Assembly: GCA_964352985.1 (NCBI GenBank)
Contig: CAYGUK010000024.1
Location: forward strand, 1 to 42,647
Direction of reading: 5' to 3'
Source: CAYGUK01 sp964352985
GTDB lineage: Bacteria; Pseudomonadota; Gammaproteobacteria; JAHCLG01
DNA length: 42,647 nt
In this document: piece after piece, positions 16,211-25,690 of the stretch
Numbering within the stretch: the stretch's first letter is position 1
Layout: the number at the start of each line of letters is the position of its first letter
Program-made: the position numbers and the translations under genes
Notes under the pieces: generated by a model
Told to the model about the DNA's origin: nothing
The model's database searches: none
The model's input: the letters and a program-made list of their open reading frames with translations, nothing else

Positions 16211-17482
16211 GTGCAGAAATTTTTGTCACAAATTGAACAAGTGTTAGTCATCGATAAAAGCGAAAAAGATATGTTAACGCTCACGCGAGTATTAAAATCT
16301 TCCTATATTAATCAAGCTAAAATTTTACACGTCGCAAATTTAAATGATGCTATTCTGATATTAGAAAATTCGCCTTTTGATCTCATCTTTTTAGAATTAA
16401 ATTTATTTGATAGTGAAGGTATTGATACCCTTTCGCGCATTCATATTTTCGTCCCGGATATTCCCATTATTGTCATGAGCAATGTAGTCGATCCAGAGTT
16501 TGAGATGACCATATTGCAAGAAGGCGCGCAAGATTATGTGATAAAGGAAAATCTTGAAAAAGTGAATTTTTCAAGAATTATTCATTATGCAATTGCCCGA
16601 AATAAATTAATTCATGAACTCGAGACAGAACGAAAGCAACTCACCGATTTAATTCATTATATTAAAGATCAAAACGACAAAGCTCAAAATATCGCCGTTC
16701 ATGAATCCATTCTTAATGAAAAACTATTAGAAGAAAATAAACGATTAAATAAAAAAATTGACGCCTATAATTTATTCCGCGATTCAACCCAAGTGATGAT
16801 TCAAAATGAAAAAATGAGTTCACTTGGTACATTTGCGGCAGGGACGGCCCATGAATTAATTAATCCCATGATGGGTATATTAAATTACGTGCAATATGCG
16901 CTTAAATATGTTGAAAAAGAAAATAAGTGTTATCCTTATTTACAAGATGCTGAAAAAGAAATTATGCGTTGTAATGAAATTATCACTAATTTACTGTCTT
17001 TTTCTCGCATGGAAAAAGATAATAATGAATCTTATACCGAAGAAAAATTTAGTCAAATCGTTCATCGTGTCACCACCTTATTAAATTATCGTCTCGTTAA
17101 AGAAAAAGTCACCATTCATACTGAATTTCCCAGTGATGAATGCGCCATTAAAATGTGTACCAATAAAATTCAACAAGTCGTGATGAATTTAATCATCAAT
17201 GCCATGGATGCGATGAATGCGATGCCGAAAAAAGAAATTCGTATTACTTGGCAAAGAAATTCGAGAGAAGCCATAATCAGAATTTCAGATCTGGGGAGTG
17301 GTATCGATCCGGTAAAAATTTCAAAAATTTTCGATCCTTTTTTCACCACCAAACCTGTGGGTAAAGGCACCGGCCTCGGTTTACCTATTGTGCGCAGTAT
17401 TATTCTTGAACATGGTGGTGATATCCACTGTGAAAGCAAATTAAACGAAGGGACTACCTTTATTATTTCTCTGCCATTATAA
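16211..17482 (+). CDS. Soluble histidine kinase with N-terminal pseudo-receiver
   Basis: A 423-residue cytoplasmic protein without membrane segments. Residues 8-130 form a receiver fold with D15 (VLVIDKSEKD), S90 (IIVMS) and K112 (VIKENL). The usual phospho-acceptor Asp is Glu62 (FLELNL), so it cannot be phosphorylated normally and may mimic the active state. A coiled coil (about 132-200) leads to the kinase core: H-box TAHELINPM with H214, N-box VVMNLIINAMDAM, SDLGSGID, FDPFFTTKP and GKGTGLGLPIV, all intact. GTG 16211 is the only suitable start; its ribosome-binding site is weak. No cognate response regulator lies next to it, so its target is not evident. Confidence 0.9.
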   Translation: MQKFLSQIEQVLVIDKSEKDMLTLTRVLKSSYINQAKILHVANLNDAILILENSPFDLIFLELNLFDSEGIDTLSRIHIFVPDIPIIVMSNVVDPEFEMTILQEGAQDYVIKENLEKVNFSRIIHYAIARNKLIHELETERKQLTDLIHYIKDQNDKAQNIAVHESILNEKLLEENKRLNKKIDAYNLFRDSTQVMIQNEKMSSLGTFAAGTAHELINPMMGILNYVQYALKYVEKENKCYPYLQDAEKEIMRCNEIITNLLSFSRMEKDNNESYTEEKFSQIVHRVTTLLNYRLVKEKVTIHTEFPSDECAIKMCTNKIQQVVMNLIINAMDAMNAMPKKEIRITWQRNSREAIIRISDLGSGIDPVKISKIFDPFFTTKPVGKGTGLGLPIVRSIILEHGGDIHCESKLNEGTTFIISLPL

Positions 17483-17523
17483 TAATTGTTTCATGTTAAC
17501 AGGGAATTTTAAGGTTAAACTTC

Positions 17524-18024
17524 ATGAAAAATTTATTCATCTTTATATTTTGCATGCTATGTAATCTCAGTTTATTTTGCCCTAACATTTACGCAAAAAC
17601 ATCATTTCAACATTTGATCAAAGGCAAAGCAACAATAATTATAGATGGCGTTAAACATGTTTTTATTTTCAACCCTCACTTTCTTGCTAACACCACATTT
17701 ACAGAACCCAAAGAATCCAGCATCGAGTTTATGAGAAAATTAGTGAAAAATGAAATCGCAAATCCATCAAGAATTATCATTAGAACTGAGGCTTTTCGAA
17801 AAGGCAATTATTCAACCAGCAACCACAATACGCAGATTTCCTATATTGCTGAAGGCGGACAACTATTTTCACCACAAAAATCATGCACTATTGAAATAAC
17901 AAAACCCTATACCAACTCAAATACAAGTCTTTATCAAGGACAAATTAAAAACTGCATCGTCGCTTCAAATGGGATACAACATACTTTATCCTTAGATTTC
18001 ACCCTAAAAGGAAAAATGAATTAA
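17524..18024 (+). CDS. Exported protein, function unknown
   Basis: A 166-residue protein with a signal peptide (MKNLFIFIFCMLCNLSLF, cut near NIYAKT) and a mature part rich in predicted beta strands (KATIIIDGVKHVFIFNP, SRIIIRTEAF). Two cysteines (QKSCTIEI and IKNCIVASN) may pair. AAGGTT precedes the ATG. It lies 41 bases after the kinase gene on the same strand and could be co-transcribed. Size and composition resemble the exported proteins at 12504 and 18155, but I see no alignable sequence and assign no family. Confidence 0.65.
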   Translation: MKNLFIFIFCMLCNLSLFCPNIYAKTSFQHLIKGKATIIIDGVKHVFIFNPHFLANTTFTEPKESSIEFMRKLVKNEIANPSRIIIRTEAFRKGNYSTSNHNTQISYIAEGGQLFSPQKSCTIEITKPYTNSNTSLYQGQIKNCIVASNGIQHTLSLDFTLKGKMN

Positions 18025-18154
18025 TTAGAATAAAATAACAATTTATCTTCCTCAAAATTAGCGAAGATACAATATTGATATAAGTATACCTGCGAATACA
18101 AACTCTGATAATATATCAGCAATACAGGATAAACTTCAGATGGATACCCAATAA

Positions 18155-18754
18155 ATGTTAAAATTGCACAAAACTATTTGTTCAGTAACACTCTTTTTTA
18201 TTGTTAATTTATTTTTTACATCAATCATTTTTGCTTGCGCAATAAGCGCCAAAGCAAATGATTGGTTTATGACGCCCTATCATTTCCAAAAAAATGAAAT
18301 GACTATTTTTAAAAATTATCAATTTGTCAAAGGTAAGTTAATCTCAGATTCTAAAGTGAATGAATTAAATGATGTCACATTAAATGGCAAATTAAATAAG
18401 CAACAGTTTATCTTTTATGTTAGAAAAAATGATGAATTAATCGGTGAATTATTTTTACCTATCCCTAAAAATGCAACTTATTTTGGTTCAGACTTTATGC
18501 CAGCAACCAGGGCTGACCATGTTATTTTATATAAAGAATTACGTTTTAAAATGAAAGCCGAAGTTAAAGATAAACTTGAGACATTATTAAAAACTAATAC
18601 TGTCGACGCACAATTAATTTTTCGTGGTCGCGGTAATCAATGTCTAGAACAAACCGATTTTAATTCTTGGGTGTTACTATTAAATACGCCGCATCAAACA
18701 TTAAAATTTGCAGGAAGTATTCATATCGAACTCGAAACTAATTTTATTGGTTGA
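18155..18754 (+). CDS. Exported protein, function unknown
   Basis: A 199-residue protein with a long hydrophobic N-terminus (MLKLHKTICSVTLFFIVNLF, continuing to FACA), either a signal peptide or a lipoprotein-like signal since ..IIFAC resembles a lipobox. The mature part is beta-rich and charged. Two of its cysteines lie at the likely processing site and near RGNQCLEQ. The ribosome-binding site is weak. It follows the 17524 gene on the same strand after 130 bases. No family recognised. Confidence 0.6.
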   Translation: MLKLHKTICSVTLFFIVNLFFTSIIFACAISAKANDWFMTPYHFQKNEMTIFKNYQFVKGKLISDSKVNELNDVTLNGKLNKQQFIFYVRKNDELIGELFLPIPKNATYFGSDFMPATRADHVILYKELRFKMKAEVKDKLETLLKTNTVDAQLIFRGRGNQCLEQTDFNSWVLLLNTPHQTLKFAGSIHIELETNFIG

Positions 18755-18770
18755 TAATATATTTTTATTG

Positions 18771-18998
18771 TTAAGTTACCGAGTGTTGTCTTCTAAATCC
18801 AGGTGCAGGATCATCCTGTTCTGGTTCTTGTAATTGTTGCTTAGCTTGCTGGCTTCTTGCTAACGCACTCTCTACTCGAGCATGGGCAACTTCTTGTGGC
18901 ACAAATGCAACAGTTGTAGGCCTTTTTAAGGCTGGACGACCCACAGATTTCTTATCGAAAGGTTTAATTCTATCTGAATTTTTAAGATCTGGATTCAA
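18771..18998 (-). CDS. Short basic/Gln-rich open frame, uncertain start
   Basis: The frame ends RRQHSVT and is rich in Arg, Ala and Gln (ARVESALARSQQAKQQLQE), with a protein-like composition. The only standard start is a TTG at 18998 without a ribosome-binding site, giving 75 residues. The same frame stays open upstream to about 19076 and reads like continuing protein (FFRKLLNKKITIYDFIQNAA), but contains no ATG, GTG or TTG there. It is either a gene using a rare start such as ATT, or one that has lost its start. It lies downstream of ydiJ on the same strand. Function unknown. Confidence 0.35.
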   Translation of the reverse strand: MNPDLKNSDRIKPFDKKSVGRPALKRPTTVAFVPQEVAHARVESALARSQQAKQQLQEPEQDDPAPGFRRQHSVT

Positions 18999-19096
18999 TG
19001 ATTTAAATACTTGAGCCGCATTTTGAATAAAGTCATATATAGTTATCTTTTTATTTAATAACTTCCTAAAAAATGAAATAACTTAAATACAAACAC

Positions 19097-22000
19097 TTAA
19101 AACAGTTGGTTCAAAATTGATATAGGATGATAAACCTTATGCGTGGATAGTTTTTTAACTTGTGAACGACATGAATACCCTGTTGCTAGAACAGTATCAC
19201 AAGCTTGTAACTGATTAAGATGCGTTAGCCAAGACGCATTAAAAATTCCTTGAGATTCATTTTGATGACAAACACTGTGCCCATAAAGACCGGCCATGCC
19301 ACAACATCCTGTTTGAATCGGCTGTAATGATATCGAACACGCATTAAATATTTGACACCACATATCCTTACCATGAGGTAAAAAAGCTTGTTCAGTACAA
19401 TGACTAAATAAATAAAATTTTTCTGTCTTTTGTAGAGTGAAATGCGTTTGTAAAACATCAAGAAAATGAATTAACCATTCTTCAATTAATTGAATTTTGA
19501 CATTCCAAGTTGGGTTTTGTTTTAAATATTCATCACGATAAGTCAGGGTAATACTAGGTTCAATACCGATTATTGGAATATTGAATTTTGCAATCTCAGA
19601 TAGGTTTTTCATATTACGTAGTGCAAGTTTCTGAAAATGATCAAGCTTCCCTGCGCCATGTAACGGTTTACCATTTTCAAAATAAGATAAACAATAAACT
19701 TTAAAACCTAACTTTTGCAAAAAGTTAACATAGTCTTCAACTAAATTCGCTTCGTAAAAAGTGGTGACTGCATCTTGGAGTAAGATGACAGATTGCGTTT
19801 CATTATTTGTATTTTGATTAGTAAATTGTTGAATTAACGTTGCTAAATCATACGTGTTAATTCGTTTTTTTACTGTAGGATAACTTAGGCTAGGTAAATG
19901 CGTTAAACCCGTCATCGCGGTAATTAATTTTTTAATAGGTGTCAATTCTATAATTGTATTATTCACTCGGGGAAAATAACTCTGCCACTTGGCGATGGTT
20001 TCAATATGAGCACTAAAAAAAACACCTAAACTCCGAGTATAGCGTGAATAATACAATGCTAAAAAATGCGCTTTCACATGAGGCACATCTACTTGAATAG
20101 GACATTGAGTCGCACACCCCTTACAGCCTAAACAACCCGACATCGCTTGCAAAACTTGGTAGGAAAAATCTGTTTTGACTTTTTTTCTAAAACACGAATT
20201 CAGAAATCGACAAATAAAATTAATAAACGGTAATTTTAAAACCCACGCTGTTTTTTGTGGTTTTGCTGAAAGTTTATTCAACCAATGTCGAATTAAATTT
20301 AATCTACCACGTGGTGAGTGAATTGCATTGCGAGTAATTTTGGCAGAAGGACACATGACATCTTGAAATCGATAATTCATACATGCAGCATTGCCATTAC
20401 AATCAAGTGCAGTCATAAATGTTTGTGCTAAATCTTCTTTAATGTCACTATCATATTCCCCACGAAATTTTACATCAGTAATTGCTATTAATTTTTCATT
20501 GCTTTTAGCTGGCACAGCAATTTTTCCTGGATTTAACTGATTATTCGGATCGAATACTGCTTTTATCTTGCATAAATCATGAAAAAGTTCGCGACCAAAA
20601 AACATCGGCACATATTCACTTCGAAAACCTTTACCATGTTCACCCCATAATACACCACCATATTTTTTGGTGAGTTGCGCAGTTTTATCTATAATATCAG
20701 TGAAAATTTTATGATCGCCCACATCACGTAAATTTAGTGCAGGACGAACATGTAAACAGCCCACATCAATATGACCAAACATGCCATAGGTTAAACCATG
20801 ACTATCTAGTAACTCCCGTAATTCTTTGACATAATCACAAAGATTTTCGGGTGGCACGACGGTGTCTTCGATAAATGCGATGGGTTTTCTTAATCCTTTT
20901 GCATGACCTAATAAACCCACACTTTTTTTGCGAAGTTGCCAAAATGAATCGATGTCTGATTCTGAGGTGATAATGTCATAACCTAAAAAAGTAGATTGAT
21001 TCTTTGCTAGTTTATTTTGAATATTTTCTATGAATTCATTATCTATCAATTCATAATCAAATGTAAATTCAATTAAATTAATAGCGCGGGTATTACCTTG
21101 ATTATTACGTTCAATGATAGGTTTAACATCTTCATAAATAATATCTTCTTTAGCTAGATTTAATACAGTTTCATCTAGCGTTTCTATTGCATCAGGGATA
21201 AGTTTAATTAATTCTCTCGCATGCGATAAGGCCTGTTCAAAATTAGCATATTTCACCAATAGCATAATACGAGAACAGGGTTGAGGTAAAAGTTTTAAGG
21301 TTAAGCTCGTAACAAAACACAATGTCCCTTCTGAGCCTGAAATTATTGGGATTAAATCAAAAAAAGAAGCCGCTTTCACTTTTGCTAAATTATATCCCGT
21401 CATAAATCTTTTGAGCTCAGGAAATTGTTGTTGGATTAACTCGGCTTTATCACTCACAATTTGATTTATTGTTTTTAAAATTAAAGCCAGACTATCATTT
21501 TTAGAAATCGTGTGATGAAACGTTAACTCATTAAATATTTCGATATGATGGTAACTCCCATCAGCAAGGACGATTTCTAGCGCTAAAATATTTTGACTCG
21601 TCTTACCATATTTTAACGATCCTTTGCCAGAAGCATCAGTATTACACATGCCTCCCAGCGTTGCGCGATTGGAAGGCGAAAGTGTTGGTGCAAAAAATAA
21701 ATGATAAGGCAAAAGATATTCATTGAGTTGATCTAACACTACACCAGGTTCAACCGTAATTTGCCTATTTTTTTCATCGAAATCGATTATCCGATTTAAA
21801 AAACGTGATGTATCAATAATAATGCCATTGGTCAATGACTGCCCGTTGGTACCAGTACCACCGCCACGCGGTGTAAACTTAATTTGATGATATTTTTCTT
21901 GATTGGAGAGTTTGAAAATTAAAATAATGTCTTGCTTTGATTTTGGATATAACACCGCTTGTGGGCATAATTGATAAACACTATTATCAACCGATGCGAC

Positions 22001-22117
22001 CACGCGATCACTCTCTGTTTTAGCAATGTCACCTTTAAAGCCTGCTTGCGCTAATGCGGTTAAATAAGATTGATAGTCTGTTGTAGTTTCCTCATCCCCA
22101 GACAAATAGGGGATCAT
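19097..22117 (-). CDS. ydiJ: FAD-linked oxidase with 4Fe-4S and CCG domains (YdiJ type)
   Basis: A 1006-residue fused dehydrogenase, about the length of E. coli YdiJ (1018). Members of this group oxidise D-2-hydroxyglutarate or related D-2-hydroxy acids. Residues ~45-270 bind FAD (RGGGTGTNG at 84-92), followed by the FAD-oxidase C-terminal domain with IGHIDVGCLHVRPALN-like residues (here FGHIDVGCLHVRP) and the GEHGKGFR motif. A ferredoxin-type cluster motif CLGCKGCATQC uses C662, C665, C668 and C672. The C-terminal CCG domain has C938-C939 in GCCGMAG. It overlaps the corB stop by four bases (ATGA), so it is translated from the same transcript. It is the last gene of the dnaE-to-ydiJ run. Confidence 0.9.
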   Translation of the reverse strand: MIPYLSGDEETTTDYQSYLTALAQAGFKGDIAKTESDRVVASVDNSVYQLCPQAVLYPKSKQDIILIFKLSNQEKYHQIKFTPRGGGTGTNGQSLTNGIIIDTSRFLNRIIDFDEKNRQITVEPGVVLDQLNEYLLPYHLFFAPTLSPSNRATLGGMCNTDASGKGSLKYGKTSQNILALEIVLADGSYHHIEIFNELTFHHTISKNDSLALILKTINQIVSDKAELIQQQFPELKRFMTGYNLAKVKAASFFDLIPIISGSEGTLCFVTSLTLKLLPQPCSRIMLLVKYANFEQALSHARELIKLIPDAIETLDETVLNLAKEDIIYEDVKPIIERNNQGNTRAINLIEFTFDYELIDNEFIENIQNKLAKNQSTFLGYDIITSESDIDSFWQLRKKSVGLLGHAKGLRKPIAFIEDTVVPPENLCDYVKELRELLDSHGLTYGMFGHIDVGCLHVRPALNLRDVGDHKIFTDIIDKTAQLTKKYGGVLWGEHGKGFRSEYVPMFFGRELFHDLCKIKAVFDPNNQLNPGKIAVPAKSNEKLIAITDVKFRGEYDSDIKEDLAQTFMTALDCNGNAACMNYRFQDVMCPSAKITRNAIHSPRGRLNLIRHWLNKLSAKPQKTAWVLKLPFINFICRFLNSCFRKKVKTDFSYQVLQAMSGCLGCKGCATQCPIQVDVPHVKAHFLALYYSRYTRSLGVFFSAHIETIAKWQSYFPRVNNTIIELTPIKKLITAMTGLTHLPSLSYPTVKKRINTYDLATLIQQFTNQNTNNETQSVILLQDAVTTFYEANLVEDYVNFLQKLGFKVYCLSYFENGKPLHGAGKLDHFQKLALRNMKNLSEIAKFNIPIIGIEPSITLTYRDEYLKQNPTWNVKIQLIEEWLIHFLDVLQTHFTLQKTEKFYLFSHCTEQAFLPHGKDMWCQIFNACSISLQPIQTGCCGMAGLYGHSVCHQNESQGIFNASWLTHLNQLQACDTVLATGYSCRSQVKKLSTHKVYHPISILNQLF

Positions 22118-23391
22118 AATTTTGTTTCCTTTTTCATCGGTAAAATACGCAGGGTCCTAATCATATTATCTTTTACTTGCACCACTTCAATTGCATAATT
22201 ATTAATTTTCAAACAAGTTCCAGCGCGTGGAATCATCTCCAACTTTTCTATCACTAAACCACTCAATGTTTTAGGGCCGACCGCACTTAAATGCCATTTC
22301 ATCATCCGATTTAATTTTCTGACATGAATACTGCCATCAACCATAAACGTACCATCTTGTTGTGGATGGATTTCTTTTGAATAATTCGAAAAGTCAGTAG
22401 TGAATTCACCCACAATTTCTTCTAATATATCTTCTAATGTTACCAAGCCTTGAATATCACCATATTCATCAACAACTAATCCGATACGACGATTTTCACG
22501 TTGAAAATTAATTAATTGAGTCGACAGTGGTGTAGACTCTGGCATGAAATAAATGCTTTCCATCACTTCTTCAATCGATTCTTTATTGAGTTTATTATGT
22601 GACATAAGACTTAACATTTGTCTTGAATGTAACATGCCGAGCACGTTATCGATATCATTGCGATAAACTAACAAACGTGTATGTTGGCAAGTTAACAATT
22701 GATCGAGAATGGCATCCCAATCATCATCCAAATCAATTCCGATAATATCACTGCGCGACACCATGATATCTTCGACAGACACACTTTCCAAATCTAAAAT
22801 ACTGATTAACATATTTTGATGTTTTGTTGAAATTTTTCCACCCGATTCAAAAACCGCAACGCGTAATTCTTCTCGAGATAGGGGATCACTAATAATGTCT
22901 TTGATCCTAACACCAAATAAAAACAACAAACCATTTGCCACTAAATTTGCAAACCAAACTAAAGGATAAAGTAAAATTAATAAAATACGTAAGGGCAAAG
23001 AAAAAGTAAAAGCCACGCCTTCAGGATGAAGTGCAGCGAAGGTTTTGGGTGCCATCTCAGAAAAAATTAAAATAATCATGGTTAACACAAATGTCGCAAT
23101 CGCTGCACCTAAATCACCAAATAAATGCAAGGCTAGAATCGTGGTAACACTTGAGGCACACACATTTGCAAACGTATTTCCAATTAAAATAATGCCGAGT
23201 AACCTATCGGGTCGTTCTAATAATTTTTTAGTACGTCTTGCTGCGCGATGTTTATGCATTTTTGCCAAATGCTTGAGGCGATATCGATTCAGCGACATCA
23301 TTCCCGTTTCAGAACTGGAAAAAAAGCCCGATAAAACGATCATAAAAACTAAAACTATGAGTAAAATAACTATCGAAGCACTGGTTATCAT
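22114..23391 (-). CDS. corB: CNNM/CorB-type membrane protein with CBS pair
   Basis: An inner-membrane protein of the HlyC/CorC (UPF0053) group linked to magnesium or cobalt transport and efflux. The N-terminal DUF21 domain has about four membrane segments and the typical start LSGFFSSSETGMMSLNRYRL. Two CBS domains follow (about 195-330; DIMVSRSDI, then VVDEYGDIQGLVTLEDILEE). The C-terminal CorC_HlyC domain closes the protein, ending RILPMKKETKL. ATG 23391 (425 residues) is preferred over the GTG at 23394 because of its better distance from GGAAA. It overlaps ydiJ by four bases and lies about 30 bases after tilS. The gene name follows E. coli YfjD/CorB; the transported ion is not shown by the sequence. 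Confidence 0.88.
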   Translation of the reverse strand: MITSASIVILLIVLVFMIVLSGFFSSSETGMMSLNRYRLKHLAKMHKHRAARRTKKLLERPDRLLGIILIGNTFANVCASSVTTILALHLFGDLGAAIATFVLTMIILIFSEMAPKTFAALHPEGVAFTFSLPLRILLILLYPLVWFANLVANGLLFLFGVRIKDIISDPLSREELRVAVFESGGKISTKHQNMLISILDLESVSVEDIMVSRSDIIGIDLDDDWDAILDQLLTCQHTRLLVYRNDIDNVLGMLHSRQMLSLMSHNKLNKESIEEVMESIYFMPESTPLSTQLINFQRENRRIGLVVDEYGDIQGLVTLEDILEEIVGEFTTDFSNYSKEIHPQQDGTFMVDGSIHVRKLNRMMKWHLSAVGPKTLSGLVIEKLEMIPRAGTCLKINNYAIEVVQVKDNMIRTLRILPMKKETKL

Positions 23392-23424
23392 CACTTTCCA
23401 TTAAACCTTATTTCATTAATCTTT

Positions 23425-24759
23425 CTATTCAATTGCCTGATCATTGTCAAGATAAATTCGCCACCCGATTTCATCTTCATCAACTTGTACGTCTTGTCGT
23501 ATTCCATAACCAATCACACTAATTAATTTATCATCGGCATATAGCAGCGGAATGCGATCACGTAACCACGTTGGGATTTCCCATTCTTGTAATAATTTTT
23601 TTAATGATTGCGAATGTTGACGCCCTGCCGGATGAAAATATTCATTTTGTTGTCGAAATCGAATTTGCAAATTTTGCGCTTGATTTAAAAAGTGAGATCG
23701 GATCCCAAGTCCTACAACTTGCTCAGAACGCACTACGCCAAGTAGCGCTGGTAAAAGACAATCATCAGGCCAAGACCATGCAATCGATAACGCGTTAGGG
23801 AGTGGCGTTAAAGGCAACATCGCATATAATTTTTGTTTGAATCGTCGTACTTCAGCTCCCGGCCACTGACAGCAAGGATTTGCATCTTGTTTAGCATTGA
23901 TGACATCGTTAAACACCTGTGATAATTGTTTCGTTGAAGGTACAGGTAAATCTAATTCACTTAACCAATAACGAATTAATTCTTGTTGGCGTTCTTTTGA
24001 AAATTGATTTAATTTATCAAGTGAAATAGAAAAATCCACTTGTTTAATCACTTTAAAATCTTTTTGATTTATTTCATCAATAATTTTTTTGGTGTTAGAT
24101 AGATGTTTTGCGCTTCGAGCAATATTCGCACTTGTTTCAGGCCAACGTGAAATTAAATTTGGCATCACATAATGACGTAAATAATTCCTAGAAAATCGTG
24201 AATTTTGATTACTCTCATCCTCAACCCATGTTAATTTTTTTTGTTTCGCATAATGTAAAATATCATCTTTGGTAACATTTAAAAATGGACGAATTAATTT
24301 ACCCTCGCCAAATGGCATTTCGCTTGGCATGGCACATAGCCCTTTTATACCAGCACCTCGTAATAACTGTAATAAAACTGTTTCTGCTTGATCTTGTTGA
24401 TGATGAGCCGTTAATAAATCCCCTCTCTCGTTGATCATTTTTTGCAATGCTTCGTAGCGTTTATCACGCGCTAATGATTCAAGCGATTCGCCGGCAAGAT
24501 GAGATAAATCAAGATTTTCTACTTCAAAGGAAACGCCATAACTGTGACATATGGAAAAACAGTGTTTTTCCCAAGTGTTCGCATTTGGGCTTAAATGATG
24601 ATTAATATGGATCGCATGAATTTGGTTTTTGCTATTGTGATGAGTCGCCAAAATATCTAATAAAACATGTGAATCGACGCCGCCACTATATGCCACAAAA
24701 TAATCTTTTTGTGGCAATATAAATGATCCAAGCAGTTTTATTAATTCATCAATGCTCAT
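23425..24759 (-). CDS. tilS: tRNA(Ile)-lysidine synthase
   Basis: TilS converts the wobble cytidine of the CAU-anticodon tRNA-Ile to lysidine so that it reads AUA; it is essential. The 444-residue protein has the N-type ATP pyrophosphatase loop SGGVDS at 25-30, TAHHQQDQAETVLLQLLRG and IRPFLNV in the catalytic domain, and the family's C-terminal domain with RFRQQNEYFHPAGRQHSQSL split across two visible blocks (FRQQ and GRQHSQSLKKLLQE). The ATG overlaps the last 11 bases of accA, and the ribosome-binding site TAGGGA lies inside accA, so translation is coupled. Confidence 0.95.
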   Translation of the reverse strand: MSIDELIKLLGSFILPQKDYFVAYSGGVDSHVLLDILATHHNSKNQIHAIHINHHLSPNANTWEKHCFSICHSYGVSFEVENLDLSHLAGESLESLARDKRYEALQKMINERGDLLTAHHQQDQAETVLLQLLRGAGIKGLCAMPSEMPFGEGKLIRPFLNVTKDDILHYAKQKKLTWVEDESNQNSRFSRNYLRHYVMPNLISRWPETSANIARSAKHLSNTKKIIDEINQKDFKVIKQVDFSISLDKLNQFSKERQQELIRYWLSELDLPVPSTKQLSQVFNDVINAKQDANPCCQWPGAEVRRFKQKLYAMLPLTPLPNALSIAWSWPDDCLLPALLGVVRSEQVVGLGIRSHFLNQAQNLQIRFRQQNEYFHPAGRQHSQSLKKLLQEWEIPTWLRDRIPLLYADDKLISVIGYGIRQDVQVDEDEIGWRIYLDNDQAIE

Positions 24760-25665
24760 GGATCCCTACATTGAGTAAACGCTGATAGCGTCGTTCGACC
24801 AATTCATCAAGCGTGAATTTTTTTAATTCATTTAAATTATCATGTAATGCTTTTTTAATTCGGTTTGCCATATCATCAACATCACGATGCGCACCACCTA
24901 AAGGTTCTTCGATAATTCCATCGATTAATTTTAATGATTTATTACGCGTTGAGGTAATGCCCATTGCTTCTGCTGCATCAGAGGCTTTTTCTGCACTCTT
25001 CCATAAAATTGAGGCGCATCCTTCAGGTGAGATAACTGAATAAATACTATATTGAAGCATTAACACACAATCACCAACACCAATCGCTAAAGCGCCACCG
25101 GAGCCGCCTTCGCCAATCACAATACAAATAATAGGTGTTTTTAAATGAGACATGACCGCAAGATTTTGCGCAATCGCTTCACTTTGGCCACGTTCTTCAG
25201 CACCGATCCCAGGATACGCTCCCGGCGTATCAATAAAGGTGATTATGGGTAAATTAAATCGCTCAGCCATTTGCATTAAACGCAATGCTTTGCGATAGCC
25301 TTCCGGTCTTGGCATGCCAAAATTTCGGTGAATTTTTTCTTTAGTGGTGCGACCTTTTTGATGACCTAACACCATGACGGGATTACCTTCCAGATTCGCT
25401 AATCCGCCAATTAATGCTTTTGAGTCAGCATAATTTCGATCACCGTGTAATTCATCAAAATCAGTGAAGATTTTCTCAATGTAATCGAGTGTATAAGGCC
25501 GTTGAGGATGTCTTGCCATTTGCGCGACTTGCCATGACGAAAGATTCGAAAAAACTGATTTTGTTAACTCTCGAGATTTATTTTCTAAGCGATGAATTTC
25601 TTCGCTGATATTTATTTCACTATCGCTGCCAACTAAGCGTAATTCCTCTANNNNNNNNNNTTCAT
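24749..25665 (-). CDS. accA: Acetyl-CoA carboxylase carboxyltransferase subunit alpha (interrupted by an assembly gap)
   Basis: AccA and AccD form the carboxyltransferase that makes malonyl-CoA, the first step of fatty-acid synthesis. Clear motifs include ARHPQRPYTLDYI, GHQKGRTTKEK, FGMPRPEGYRKALR, IDTPGAYPG and GEGGSGGALAIGVGD. Reading upstream of the ARHPQRP block, the frame continues as normal AccA (SDSEINISEEIHRLENKSRE) to the run of ten Ns at 25651-25660. Beyond the Ns lies ATG AA (25665-25661) with GGA seven bases upstream. Family members have about 15 residues (NFLDFEQPIAELEAK type) in this place, so the true gap is probably about 45 bases, not ten. The frame therefore appears broken only because the gap length is a placeholder. 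The gene lies 25 bases after dnaE. Confidence 0.93.
25651..25660. other. Assembly gap (ten Ns) inside accA
   Basis: Ten ambiguous bases sit between the start codon region and codon ~20 of accA. The flanks are both accA, so the join is right but the gap length is arbitrary. A gene caller will place the accA start too far downstream, for example at 25519. Confidence 0.95.
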
Positions 25666-25690
25666 TGTCATATCCAATTTAGTTAATGGG

